Shown: one piece after another, positions 1 to 8,092 of the stretch
How the letters are laid out: every line of letters begins with the position of its first letter
Numbering within the stretch: the stretch's first letter is position 1
Assembly: GCA_029261475.1 (NCBI GenBank)
Contig: JAJDBG010000078.1
Span: 1 to 46,242, forward strand
DNA from: Nitrospinaceae bacterium
GTDB lineage: Bacteria; Nitrospinota; Nitrospinia; Nitrospinales; VA-1
Length of the DNA: 46,242 nucleotides
Reading direction: 5' to 3'
Program-made: the position numbers and the translations under genes
Notes under the pieces: generated by a model
Seen by the model: only the letters and a program-made list of their open reading frames with translations
Told to the model about the DNA's origin: nothing
The model's database searches: none

Positions 1-2
1 CG

Positions 3-251
3 GTCGAAGCTGAACGGGCCTTTGTTAATGTCTTGGATGGTGGATGCCAAATACCCATTGGGGCTTATGCTCAAGTGGCAGATGGTGTATTGACGCTCGA
101 AGGTTTGGTTGCTAGCCTGGATGGGAAGCAAATCATTCGAGAGCAGATAGAAGGGCCGTGTTACGATACACGCAACATAGGAATTAAGCTGGGACAAATC
201 GTTCTTGAAAAAGGTGCTGATAAAATTCTCGATGCGATCCCCCATCTCTAA
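3..251 (+). CDS. hemC: Porphobilinogen deaminase, C-terminal end (partial)
   Basis: The open frame enters from the left edge and ends at TAA 249-251, giving the last 82 residues. The stretch reading ERAFVNVLDGGCQIPIGAYA is the characteristic C-terminal region of hydroxymethylbilane synthase. Its Cys in the GGCQ motif is the residue that carries the dipyrromethane cofactor in this family. The enzyme polymerises four porphobilinogen units in tetrapyrrole (heme, siroheme) synthesis. The N-terminal two domains lie outside the window. The response-regulator gene begins 38 nt downstream on the same strand. Confidence 0.93.
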   Translation, partial: VEAERAFVNVLDGGCQIPIGAYAQVADGVLTLEGLVASLDGKQIIREQIEGPCYDTRNIGIKLGQIVLEKGADKILDAIPHL

Positions 252-289
252 CTTTTAATACTGCACTGTTGCCCCTAAACCAATCCTTT

Positions 290-1318
290 ATGAAGCTGAA
301 TTCAATTTTACTCATTGACGATGAAAAAGTTATTCTGGCGAGCCTTGGGCATTCTCTGAAAGAGAAAGGCTACAAAGTTGATACAGCTGAAAATAGCGAA
401 ATCGCCTTGGAAAAAATCGGGAAGCAGACCTATTCTGTCGTTATAACCGATTTAAGAATACCCGGCAAAGACGGGCTTGAGGTTGTCAATGAAATGAAGT
501 TAATTTGCCCTGAAACACATTTTTTGGTGTTGACGGGACACGCGACTTTAGAATCTGCGATTCAGGCAATACGAATTGGGGTCGCCGACTTCATGCTCAA
601 ACCCTGTGATGATAAACAGGTGATTGACAGAGTTGCCCTTTGCCTTGAACAAATCGAAAGAAAGTTTAATGTCGAAGAACAGGCGAAAAACCTGGAGGCA
701 ATTAATAAAAAGCTGCAGGAAGAAATTACCCTAAAGAACGAAATAGAAAATGGTCTAAGGAAAAGTCGTCAGGAACTGTTGGAGCATAATGAGATCCTGC
801 AACAACTTTCCATTCTTGACTCTTTGACGGGAGTATTCAATCGGCGATATTTAAATGAAACGTTTGATAAAGAAACCAAACGCGCCGGAAGAGAGCAATC
901 GGAGATCAGTCATTTGATAATAGACATTGATTATTTCAAGCTATTCAACGATACATACGGTCATCAAGCGGGAGACGAATGTCTTAGAAAAGTGGCTAGC
1001 ACTCTGGATCAGCATATCAATCGTCCTACAGATTTTGTAGCTAGGTATGGAGGCGAAGAGTTCTCTGTGGTTCTTCCAGGAACCAACATGGAAGGTGCAA
1101 AACAAGTAGCTGAAACTCTTCGTAAAAGTATAGAAGATTTAAATATCGAACACTCTACATCCCGAGTTAACAAATTTATTACTATTAGCGTTGGTGTTTC
1201 GGGTGGTATTCCTAAATCTCCTTTTCTATATAAAGATCTGATTTCTTCTTCAGACAATGCTCTATATGAAGCTAAAGAAAAAGGCCGAAACCGTGTCGAG
1301 TGTAAAGGTTTACCTTAG
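290..1318 (+). CDS. Response regulator with GGDEF domain (PleD-like diguanylate cyclase)
   Basis: 342 residues from ATG 290. An in-frame TTG at 269 would add seven residues, but the receiver fold begins right after the ATG. The N-terminal REC domain (about 5-120) has the acidic IDDE pocket, phospho-acceptor Asp54 in the ITDLRIPG motif and the conserved Lys in LKP. A helical, probably coiled-coil linker (about 125-180) connects to a C-terminal GGDEF domain. That domain has the active signature GGEEF at 254-258 and an inhibitory I-site RPTD at 245-248, exactly five residues upstream. An active, product-inhibited, phosphorylation-controlled diguanylate cyclase making cyclic di-GMP is therefore expected. 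No partner kinase is adjacent; it follows hemC closely and may be co-transcribed with it. Confidence 0.9.
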   Translation: MKLNSILLIDDEKVILASLGHSLKEKGYKVDTAENSEIALEKIGKQTYSVVITDLRIPGKDGLEVVNEMKLICPETHFLVLTGHATLESAIQAIRIGVADFMLKPCDDKQVIDRVALCLEQIERKFNVEEQAKNLEAINKKLQEEITLKNEIENGLRKSRQELLEHNEILQQLSILDSLTGVFNRRYLNETFDKETKRAGREQSEISHLIIDIDYFKLFNDTYGHQAGDECLRKVASTLDQHINRPTDFVARYGGEEFSVVLPGTNMEGAKQVAETLRKSIEDLNIEHSTSRVNKFITISVGVSGGIPKSPFLYKDLISSSDNALYEAKEKGRNRVECKGLP

Positions 1319-1340
1319 GCTACTTTTTTGAACTTATAAA

Positions 1341-2597
1341 TTAGATCCAGATTTCGGGATGAATTGCATTGAGCCGTTTCAAGGCCAGTTTTTCGGCTTC
1401 TTCTCGAAAGATAATGTCTTTGTTCGCATTGGATTCCAAGGCATCAAAAATTTCCTCTGTATTATCCCCCACCGTTTTAAAGACGCGATTTTCCAAATAA
1501 GAACGCAAGCCTTTGGTTTGTACTTTCTTTCTGAAATCAGAATTGGCATTCAATTCCAGTTCTACGGCACAACCGATCACACCGCCAGAGTTCACAATAA
1601 AGTCGGATAACGAAAAGATATTCCTTCTATTTTGTAAATAGTATTCTGTCATTTTGTTGCTTGGTGCATTGGCCCCTTGCAATATAGCCCTGCATTGGAT
1701 TCGGTCAGCATTTTTAGCGTTGATAGCATCGGGTCTCGCCGCCGGAATTAAAAGATCACAAGGTGCTTCAAGCAACCAATCCAATCGTTGAGGACCCCAT
1801 TTTTTTTCGGTTGGCCCCTCATAATTATCAAGCCCGCCTTGTTTTAAGCTTGCTGAATCCAGTCGATCAATATCGAGTCCGTTCGAATTCCATAAGGCCG
1901 CATTGATGTCTGAGGCCCCTGTAATTTTTCCTCCTTCACTGTGGATTTTTCGTGCAAGAGGAGCACCCACATTGCCATAACCCTGAATGACAGATGAGCA
2001 ATGAGCTATTTTAAAATCGGGTAAGTATTTTTCTAACGATTTGGACGCTGAAAATAAACCGTGTGCGGTCAGTCCCCATTCATCAATAGGAACGCCTCCT
2101 TTATCCGGTGGTCTGCCTGCGCCGCCCCGTCTATGCTCGGAGTTGCCCAGTTTTTCTGAGACCACTTCATGAATGATTTGAATATCCCGTTCATCCGTTC
2201 CCATGTCTGGTGCGGGAATATAATTTTCTACTTGATAAAATGATTCTGCCAATAAGAAAAATAGATCGCGCCTCAATGCAGGATGTTTGTTCAAATATAC
2301 AGAGTCGGCTACAATACCTGCTTTGCCCCCTCCAAGTGCTAAGTTAGCGGCACTATTTTTAAAAGTCATGACATAAGCAAGGCGCGAAACTTCCTGTAAA
2401 CGAAGATCCGAAACCATGCGAATACCGCCCAGTCCCGGGCCGCGGCAGGTATTGTCTACGACAACAAAACCCCAGGTTTTACCTGATTGAGGGTCTATAA
2501 AGCGATAGCTTGCCTCAGGCATTGTTTGCTTCGAAAACCTGTCCGTTTCATTGCTGTTGGGAACTTCTTCAATTTCCAATCGAGAGGGGAGAATCAT
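1341..2597 (-). CDS. Glu/Leu/Phe/Val dehydrogenase family protein
   Basis: 418 residues from ATG 2597. A TTG at 2663 would add 22 residues that do not look conserved, and neither start has a clear ribosome-binding site. The GPGLGGIRM motif, the catalytic-lysine motif GGGKAGI (Lys92), PAPDMGT (Asp131) and the Rossmann fingerprint GYGNVG define an NAD(P)-dependent amino-acid dehydrogenase. Such enzymes oxidatively deaminate an L-amino acid to its 2-oxo acid and ammonia, or run in reverse. Length fits glutamate dehydrogenases (about 420), while GPGLGGIRM is also reminiscent of leucine and phenylalanine dehydrogenases, so substrate cannot be assigned. It is divergent from nadC across a short gap that must hold both promoters. 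Confidence 0.85.
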   Translation of the reverse strand: MILPSRLEIEEVPNSNETDRFSKQTMPEASYRFIDPQSGKTWGFVVVDNTCRGPGLGGIRMVSDLRLQEVSRLAYVMTFKNSAANLALGGGKAGIVADSVYLNKHPALRRDLFFLLAESFYQVENYIPAPDMGTDERDIQIIHEVVSEKLGNSEHRRGGAGRPPDKGGVPIDEWGLTAHGLFSASKSLEKYLPDFKIAHCSSVIQGYGNVGAPLARKIHSEGGKITGASDINAALWNSNGLDIDRLDSASLKQGGLDNYEGPTEKKWGPQRLDWLLEAPCDLLIPAARPDAINAKNADRIQCRAILQGANAPSNKMTEYYLQNRRNIFSLSDFIVNSGGVIGCAVELELNANSDFRKKVQTKGLRSYLENRVFKTVGDNTEEIFDALESNANKDIIFREEAEKLALKRLNAIHPEIWI

Positions 2598-2752
2598 TCT
2601 AAAAAATGGAATTTGGTGAATTAAATGAAACCTGGTAGAAACGAAATGATTTAAATCAATCAAGAAGAAATATCTTAGTGTTCAGTCGGTCTCTGGTATA
2701 TCATGAGTAGACTGATAAAAATTATTGAACCACCCCTTTATGAAAATTACTT

Positions 2753-3595
2753 ATGCCACAACCAAGTCCTGAAGAAATTGACCGTTTACTAGACAAATGT
2801 TTTGAAGAAGATATCGGGGAAGGGGATATCACCACTCGCTCTATGGTGGATGAGCATCTCATTTTAACCGCTGATGTGGTTTGCAAGCAAGCCCTGATCT
2901 TCTGCGGTGCTGATTTGTTTCAATCCGTTTTCTTGCGGCTGGATCCCTCGTCAAAATTTTCTCTCTCTGCCAGCGATGGAAAGTCTTTCGCCAAAGGGGA
3001 AAAATTATTTCAGGTTTCAGCTAAGGGCAGAGCCTTGCTGGAAGGTGAAAGAACTGCTTTGAACTTGATCCAACATTTGAGCGGTATTGCCACCCTGACT
3101 CATTCTTATGTTGAGAAGGCAAAACCTTCAGTTATTTTAGACACCCGAAAGACCGCTCCAGGTTTACGTGTTTTCCAAAAATATGCAGTCGCTTGTGGTG
3201 GGGGAACCAATCATAGAATGGGGTTGTTTGACGCAGTGCTTATCAAAGACAATCATATCAAAGCGGCAAGAAGTATCAGTCGAGCAGTTTGCCTTGCTCG
3301 ATCCGAATTAGGCATTAAGTTCCCGGTAGAAGTGGAAACGACTAATATACAGGAGGTGCGCGAGGCTCTCGACTCAGATGTCGATACGATCATGCTAGAC
3401 AACATGACAGTTGAAGAGATGCGTGAAGCAGTGAAAAAAATTGGTGGTCGAGCCAAAACTGAGGTTTCAGGGAATGTCAGCCTTGAAGATTTAGAAACCC
3501 TTTCGTCCTTGGGTGTCGATTATATTTCGGTCGGTTGTCTCACCCATTCAGCACCCGCCGTAGATATCAGCATGAATATCACTTGGGGTAAATGA
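2753..3595 (+). CDS. nadC: Nicotinate-nucleotide pyrophosphorylase (carboxylating), quinolinate phosphoribosyltransferase
   Basis: 280 residues, the usual family length. NadC converts quinolinate and PRPP to nicotinate mononucleotide in de novo NAD synthesis. Diagnostic motifs are EDIGEGDITT near the N-terminus, ERTALNLIQHLSGIAT, DTRKTAPGLR, the GGGTNHRMGL loop and IKDNH, followed by the barrel motifs VEVE and DNM. The ATG at 2753 places the N-terminal domain correctly. The next gene starts 6 nt after the stop, so the two are probably co-transcribed. nadA and nadB are not in the window. Confidence 0.96.
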   Translation: MPQPSPEEIDRLLDKCFEEDIGEGDITTRSMVDEHLILTADVVCKQALIFCGADLFQSVFLRLDPSSKFSLSASDGKSFAKGEKLFQVSAKGRALLEGERTALNLIQHLSGIATLTHSYVEKAKPSVILDTRKTAPGLRVFQKYAVACGGGTNHRMGLFDAVLIKDNHIKAARSISRAVCLARSELGIKFPVEVETTNIQEVREALDSDVDTIMLDNMTVEEMREAVKKIGGRAKTEVSGNVSLEDLETLSSLGVDYISVGCLTHSAPAVDISMNITWGK

Positions 3596-3601
3596 ATTCA
3601 A

Positions 3602-4006
3602 ATGCCTTGTAAAGACACCACTGCTAACTTGAGACTGAGAATCGATGAGGAGGAAAAGGTCATCGATTATGAGTTTTCAAAACTTTCATGCAGTAAACCC
3701 ATTGGCGCAGGAGAAATCTTTAAATCCTATTGCCTCGATAGGAAGATCAACGAGATTTACGATTTGACTCTGGATGAACTTTTCAAAATATCCAATGCAG
3801 ATAATGAAGAAGACAAGTTCCTCTTGTATCTTGAGTGGGAAGCCGTGCGCGCATGTATCGCCCTTTATCAGGGACGAATAGAGTGGGACGAAAACGATCG
3901 CTATAAAATCGCATCCATTCTCCATGAAAACGAATGCGTATCAATCTCTATGGCGGCGGCACCACTAACTGAAATGCCTCGAGTCATGCCCTGTTCGATC
4001 AAATAA
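3602..4006 (+). CDS. Divergent IscU/NifU N-terminal-like scaffold protein
   Basis: 134 residues. By eye it aligns with IscU. The N-terminal CKDTTANLRLRIDE resembles the first-cysteine segment of IscU (Cys3, with Asp5 as the conserved Asp). FSKLSCSKPIGAGEIF matches the second-cysteine segment (Cys30), and the C-terminal helix EWEAVRACIALYQ matches the helix after the third ligand. The third Cys (the HC motif of IscU) is replaced by Leu-Leu at about 74-75, so a standard three-Cys cluster site is not complete. A role in Fe-S assembly or in binding a partner is inference. The position 6 nt behind nadC suggests a link to NAD synthesis, whose quinolinate synthase NadA is a [4Fe-4S] enzyme. Confidence 0.6.
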   Translation: MPCKDTTANLRLRIDEEEKVIDYEFSKLSCSKPIGAGEIFKSYCLDRKINEIYDLTLDELFKISNADNEEDKFLLYLEWEAVRACIALYQGRIEWDENDRYKIASILHENECVSISMAAAPLTEMPRVMPCSIK

Positions 4007-4013
4007 ATAATAA

Positions 4014-4436
4014 TCAATCCCCGTAAAGACGAACCAGGCGAATGTAGCCTTGCGAAAAATCCTGATCGTAGGTTTGTGATTCACCCGTGACGTATGAAAA
4101 GTAAAATGCCGCTTGCTGATCAAAAGGCAAACACCATGAGCCATTACCGCAACCAGATTCAAACATCGGATCAATGTGAATATCCTGATTCGAGCGGGCC
4201 TGGTTAACGCAAGCATCGGAGTATAATTTTTCGATTTCATCTCTTTCAGGAATGCGCCAGTCGTGAAATCCTAAAAAATCCTTTTTATTCATTGCATCGA
4301 CAAAACCCATTGCTTCCTGAAAATCTAGCCAGTCTTGCTCTATCTGCCAAGAGTCTTTTTTGCACCAGACGAGTCCTGTCTCGGTATCCTCTAGAGTGCC
4401 GTCTCCGTTGTCTTTAAATCTTTGGATTTCATTCAT
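4014..4436 (-). CDS. DUF1566 (Lcl C-terminal-like) domain protein
   Basis: 140 residues, convergent with the IscU-like gene and only 7 nt from its stop. The opening RFKDNGDGTLEDTETGLVW, the central GFHDWRIPERDEIEKLY and the terminal GYIRLVRL are hallmarks of the DUF1566/Lcl C-terminal domain. This fold is common in lipoproteins and surface proteins of aquatic bacteria. No signal peptide is visible, so this copy is probably cytoplasmic or reaches the surface another way. The family function is poorly defined. Confidence 0.75.
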   Translation of the reverse strand: MNEIQRFKDNGDGTLEDTETGLVWCKKDSWQIEQDWLDFQEAMGFVDAMNKKDFLGFHDWRIPERDEIEKLYSDACVNQARSNQDIHIDPMFESGCGNGSWCLPFDQQAAFYFSYVTGESQTYDQDFSQGYIRLVRLYGD

Positions 4437-4652
4437 AATGGTAAGTATTTAAATTAAAAAAATGGTGAAATTAATAGGCTATATAATATAGTATAAAAGT
4501 TTGGCCCTTGAACAAATACTTTGGGTTAAATTTTAAAAGGTGATGATAGAATACACCCCTTTGAATTGGCCAAAAAAAACACTCAGATATTAGCTGTACA
4601 ATCTTTGAGCTTGTTAATCAACTTACGATTTATAAAGAATACACTGTAAATT

Positions 4653-4889
4653 ATGGCACTTTATGTGTTCGAATGCCAGAAATGTAAACATCTTATCAAG
4701 CATTCTCTTGGCGGGAATATTGGTGGTATTTATATTTTTGACTGTCCAACTTGCAAAGATAATAACCGTTTTAAATTTATAAGAGAAGGTGGCACTCAGG
4801 ACTGGTATTCAAATATTGTGAAGATCAAAAACAAGAAACGACGCGATCATGATAGCCTACACTCCAGCGAAGAAGAGAGAAAAGGATAG
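4653..4889 (+). CDS. Small zinc-ribbon-like protein
   Basis: 78 residues with two CxxC knuckles (Cys8/Cys11 and Cys31/Cys34) separated by a short beta-rich stretch, the typical zinc-ribbon spacing. A Lys/Arg-rich, charged C-terminal tail follows. No ribosome-binding site is obvious before ATG 4653. Its 3' end overlaps the next gene by about 40 nt in another frame, suggesting translational coupling or a later start for that gene. The specific function is unknown; a nucleic-acid or protein-binding role would be typical of such ribbons. Confidence 0.6.
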   Translation: MALYVFECQKCKHLIKHSLGGNIGGIYIFDCPTCKDNNRFKFIREGGTQDWYSNIVKIKNKKRRDHDSLHSSEEERKG

Positions 4890-5514
4890 TGTTTTGAAAT
4901 CGGCAATTAAAAAAAACAAATGGATTGTAACGGGGGTGACTCTTTTTGCCTCATATTTTAGTGATGTGGAAAGCGTTCACGCAATACTGAATGGAGCTTC
5001 TGCACGTTGGCTCGCTCAGGTTGGGACTATGGGGCCCTTACCCGATTGCGGTGAAAAAATTGTTGACCTTACGAAGTATGATCAAATTTCTACAATCTCT
5101 CTTGCTGTTGGTTTCGCGCTTTTTTTTGCAGGAACCTTCATAGAAAAAAAAACAGTCAAACGTATCTTGTTTGCATTAACAATACTTCCTTTGAGTGCTT
5201 GGCTGTACGTTCAATTTTTTATTGATTATGAAAAAATCCGTGAAAATCTGTTTGCTTATGACACGGTAGCAGAAAATGCACTGGCTAATATTGCAGAAGC
5301 TCAAGACCGTTATAAGTCAGAGAAGGGTGCCTTCATCAAAAATTTGCATCAGATTTCTTCCTACACTGCTGGGGCTCATGGATTAGATGCCTGCATCCGT
5401 ATTACCAAAATCAATGCCACTTTCAATCATTGGTCGGCTGAGGCAAAGCATGTGTCGAGTCCAAATACAATCACTTGGGACAGTGACTCGGGGAGTTCGT
5501 TGAAGAAAGGGTAG
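4849..5514 (+). CDS. Membrane-anchored protein with pilin-like C-terminal domain
   Basis: 221 residues from ATG 4849. A TTG at 4894 preceded by an AAAGGA box is an alternative start that would shorten the overlap with the upstream gene. Two hydrophobic segments lie around residues 78-95 and 103-120. The C-terminal part (AENALANIAEAQDRYKSEKG onward, ending with a WDSDSGSS segment) resembles the globular domain of type IV pilin-like proteins. There, an AxxAxRxIAxAQexY helix is followed by a beta sheet and a W/DSD motif. The usual prepilin leader and single N-terminal helix are absent, so this is not a conventional pilin. No pilus genes are nearby. The domain likely faces the periplasm. Confidence 0.55.
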   Translation: MIAYTPAKKREKDSVLKSAIKKNKWIVTGVTLFASYFSDVESVHAILNGASARWLAQVGTMGPLPDCGEKIVDLTKYDQISTISLAVGFALFFAGTFIEKKTVKRILFALTILPLSAWLYVQFFIDYEKIRENLFAYDTVAENALANIAEAQDRYKSEKGAFIKNLHQISSYTAGAHGLDACIRITKINATFNHWSAEAKHVSSPNTITWDSDSGSSLKKG

Positions 5515-5558
5515 TTCCGCAACTAAAATTCTCAAAGCAAAGTGAAAGTTCGCTCCTA

Positions 5559-5951
5559 TTACTCATTCTCCCAGGTAGTAACGATTCCATTGAGAGAAAT
5601 CAAGCCTATGACATTGTTGTTATCCAGAACCATAGCGTAGGATATATTGAAATTTGTCATCAATCTGGCGGCGTAAGGAAGTGGCATATCTACAGGAACT
5701 GAAAACACGGGTTTAGACATTATTTCATAAACATGTGCTTCGTGTAGTTTGCGGCGCTCAGCAATCACCTTGCGAGCAATGTCTTTTAAAGTCATGATAC
5801 CGTAAACATCCATCTTGTCTCTAGGCTCAATGAGAACTGCATTGATCTTCTCGTCTTTGAGCATTTTCAAAACCTCACTCACCTTGAGCATGCCGTCAAT
5901 TTTTTTAAAATTGGGCATCATCACATCCCGAACAACTTTATTTGTGGGCAT
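5559..5951 (-). CDS. CBS-domain pair protein
   Basis: 130 residues comprising two tandem CBS motifs and almost nothing else. The first starts at VVRDVMMPN and ends at GIMTLKDIARKV; the second starts at VYEIMSKPVFSVP and ends at IGLISLNGIV. CBS pairs bind adenine nucleotides or related ligands and typically report energy state to an attached or partner protein. It is the last gene of a four-gene minus-strand operon, 15 nt after the PII-like gene. A regulatory role for the two DUF1538 membrane proteins is likely, but this is inference. Confidence 0.85.
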   Translation of the reverse strand: MPTNKVVRDVMMPNFKKIDGMLKVSEVLKMLKDEKINAVLIEPRDKMDVYGIMTLKDIARKVIAERRKLHEAHVYEIMSKPVFSVPVDMPLPYAARLMTNFNISYAMVLDNNNVIGLISLNGIVTTWENE

Positions 5952-5966
5952 TATCGAATTCTCCGG

Positions 5967-6314
5967 TTAAAAATAATGTTGTTTGGCTTCTTTTTCCATT
6001 TCAGGAAGTTGACTCTCCAAGCCAATAGCTCTATCGATCGCTAAACAAAAAGCAATCCCGTTTCCTTTTTGACTGAAGCGTCCCGCTTTATAAATAGAGT
6101 CCATGATTTCATCGCAAATGAAATCTTCCACGACAAATAAGAGCATGTCTTTTTGGGTTTCCATAGTGAGTCCCAAAAAAGACTTTTGCTTGTGAATGCC
6201 TTCGCCTCTGGCATTTAGTATCGTAACACCAGTTGCACCTGCTGTGGTTGCGGCCTCTATTACGGTATCTTGAACTTCTTCATTTACCAAGGCAAGAATG
6301 ACTTTAAATCTCAT
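5967..6314 (-). CDS. PII-like (GlnB-superfamily) signalling protein
   Basis: 115 residues, the length of PII proteins. The fold is recognisable from the N-terminal strand MRFKVILALVNEE, a glycine-rich ARGEG turn, the strand KDMLLFVVEDF, and a B-loop-like segment around KAGRFSQKGNGIAFCLAIDRA. The segment in the T-loop position (HKQKSFLGLTMETQ) is short and lacks the Tyr that is uridylylated in enterobacterial GlnB (Tyr51). This is therefore a PII-like branch protein rather than classical GlnB/GlnK. It lies 54 nt after the second DUF1538 gene and 15 nt before the CBS gene. By analogy with GlnK-AmtB and SbtB-SbtA, it probably gates the membrane proteins. Confidence 0.8.
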   Translation of the reverse strand: MRFKVILALVNEEVQDTVIEAATTAGATGVTILNARGEGIHKQKSFLGLTMETQKDMLLFVVEDFICDEIMDSIYKAGRFSQKGNGIAFCLAIDRAIGLESQLPEMEKEAKQHYF

Positions 6315-6368
6315 AAGTTTTCCCTTAAAAAAATATAAAAAACAAAGAAAAAAGGCTTCTCTATTACA

Positions 6369-7175
6369 TTATTTGGACGCTCGCCTAGCCCTGAATTGCG
6401 AGATCATAGCATAGGCGTTGACGGTTATCATTGGGAAAAGTGAAGCAAATGCAATCAGTCCAAATCCATCCAAAAGAGGGGACCTACCAGGGACATTAGA
6501 TGCTAGACCTATTCCCAGAGCGGCCAACAAAGGAACGGTTACGGTAGATGTCGTAACCCCACCGCTGTCGAATGCGAGAGGAATGATTTCCTTCGGTGCA
6601 AACCGTATTTGGATCAATAAAAAGACATATCCTGAAATAATATAAATATACAAAGGACTACCCGTTACAATTCGATAAGAACCTAAAGAGACTCCAATTG
6701 CTACCCCTAAAGCGACTGACAATCTCAACCCCCACTCGGAAATAGCCCCTGTGGTAATTTCTCTAGCCTTGATAGCAACGGCAATGAGTGCCGGTTCGGC
6801 AAGGGTGGTGGAGAATCCAATCAGAAAAGCAAAGATATAAGTCCAGATGTATAAGCCTGGCGCAACAATGCCGGAGCTCTTTATTTCTTCAATTTCTAAG
6901 GCATTTCCATTTGTAATGAAATTTAAGTTTGTCAACTGCGTTGCCATCTCGGACCCTATAGGGAAGACGCATTGCTCCAATCCCAATATGAATAAAGATA
7001 GGCCAATGATAACTAGCAGAAAGCCGAATAGCAATTTCTTCACATTAGGAATTTGCTTGCGAATCGCGATGGCTTGAAAAAATACCAGTGTTATGACGAT
7101 CGGCAAAATATCAATAACCGTTCCGCTGATAGTATTGAGGAGTGATTGGAAAAAATTCGTAGATTCCATTGGCAT
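6369..7175 (-). CDS. DUF1538 family membrane protein (second copy)
   Basis: 268 residues, strongly hydrophobic with about six or seven transmembrane segments. The DUF1538 signatures are all present: a CVFPIGSEMA segment after the second helix, GFSTTLAEPAL in mid-protein, and LAFDSGGVTTSTVTVP followed by LDGFGLIAFASL near the end. The same blocks occur in the same order in the upstream neighbour, so the two are paralogues. The start codon overlaps the neighbour's stop (TGATG), indicating translational coupling and a probable heteromeric complex. Transported substrate is unknown; the family is presumed to be a transporter or channel. Confidence 0.85.
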   Translation of the reverse strand: MPMESTNFFQSLLNTISGTVIDILPIVITLVFFQAIAIRKQIPNVKKLLFGFLLVIIGLSLFILGLEQCVFPIGSEMATQLTNLNFITNGNALEIEEIKSSGIVAPGLYIWTYIFAFLIGFSTTLAEPALIAVAIKAREITTGAISEWGLRLSVALGVAIGVSLGSYRIVTGSPLYIYIISGYVFLLIQIRFAPKEIIPLAFDSGGVTTSTVTVPLLAALGIGLASNVPGRSPLLDGFGLIAFASLFPMITVNAYAMISQFRARRASK

Positions 7176-7927
7176 CAGGCTCCAGTCCCATAAACAAATA
7201 TCCCGAACAACATTACGAAAAGGATCGGTGTTAAGCTGGCAAAAGCAATCAAGCCAAAGCCATCAAGAACAGGATTGCGCCCTCGAATACTCGAAGCCAG
7301 GCCCAAACCTAATGCCGTGACAAGTGGAACGGTGATAGTCGATGTTGTGATACCACCAGAATCGTAAGCAAGGCCAATGATCTCTGGAGGAGCAAATACC
7401 GTTGCCAAAATGATAAGAACATAGCCTGAAATTATGAAGAAAGGTAAAGGCCAGCCTTTAAGAATGCGTAGCACACCCAAAGCTATTGCTAATCCTACAG
7501 AAAGTGCGATCGTTAGACGCAAACCGAGAATATATCCGTCCAGCGTCATTATCCCATCCTCTTCAAATACACCCGAGTCCGATGCCATCTGGCCTGCCTT
7601 GCCGGCTATAACCGTGAGTGCAGGTTCTGCGATAGTTGTTGAAAATCCTAGAGCAAATCCAAAGAATATAACCCAAAACGCACTTCCTTTTTTGGCGAAT
7701 TGAAGTGCCATTTGCTCGCCAACCGGGAACAATGCTGATTCCAACCCCATAATGAAAATAAACAATCCCATAACAACCAGGAAAACACCAAACAGTGTTT
7801 GTGGCAAATCAGGAAAGGGTTTTTGAATGACAAACAGCTGGAAAAAAGCGATGATGATTATGATGGGCAAAACGTCCTTGAAAGCGGAAAAAATTTTGTC
7901 CAGCAAATATTTAAGGGTGGAGTTCAA
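7175..7927 (-). CDS. DUF1538 family membrane protein (first copy)
   Basis: 250 residues from a TTG at 7927; no strong ribosome-binding site is visible, so the start is uncertain by a few codons. It has multiple transmembrane helices and the same three signature blocks as its downstream paralogue: ALFPVGEQMA, GFSTTIAEPAL and LAYDSGGITTSTITVP with LDGFGLIAFASL. As I recall the family, many DUF1538 proteins carry two such repeats in one chain. Here the repeats are separate proteins encoded back to back. First gene of the operon ending with the PII-like and CBS proteins. Confidence 0.85.
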   Translation of the reverse strand: MNSTLKYLLDKIFSAFKDVLPIIIIIAFFQLFVIQKPFPDLPQTLFGVFLVVMGLFIFIMGLESALFPVGEQMALQFAKKGSAFWVIFFGFALGFSTTIAEPALTVIAGKAGQMASDSGVFEEDGIMTLDGYILGLRLTIALSVGLAIALGVLRILKGWPLPFFIISGYVLIILATVFAPPEIIGLAYDSGGITTSTITVPLVTALGLGLASSIRGRNPVLDGFGLIAFASLTPILFVMLFGIFVYGTGA

Positions 7928-8055
7928 ATTGAAGATTCTCTTGAAATCAGATTTTGCAGGTAGTTACTTCACATAAGGCGAAGTATTAATCACTCCTTAA
8001 TGACCAGATAATCAATCGTTTCTTCATGTTTTGAAGAGCAGACAATCCGGTTCAT

Positions 8056-8061
8056 TATAAT
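8056..8061 (+). promoter_or_regulatory. Possible -10 box (TATAAT) for the LRR gene
   Basis: A perfect TATAAT hexamer lies 31 nt upstream of the proposed ATG at 8093. The only -35-like hexamer is TTGAAG, at a non-ideal 19-nt spacing, so this is a tentative assignment. The 165-bp gap must also carry the promoter of the divergent DUF1538 operon. Confidence 0.35.
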
Positions 8062-8092
8062 TTAAATATAATTAATTACAAGGTCGTTGCTC

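Noticed and set aside
2598-2663. N-terminal extension of the amino-acid dehydrogenase from TTG 2663
   Set aside because: Extension does not resemble the family and lacks a ribosome-binding site, though it cannot be fully excluded.
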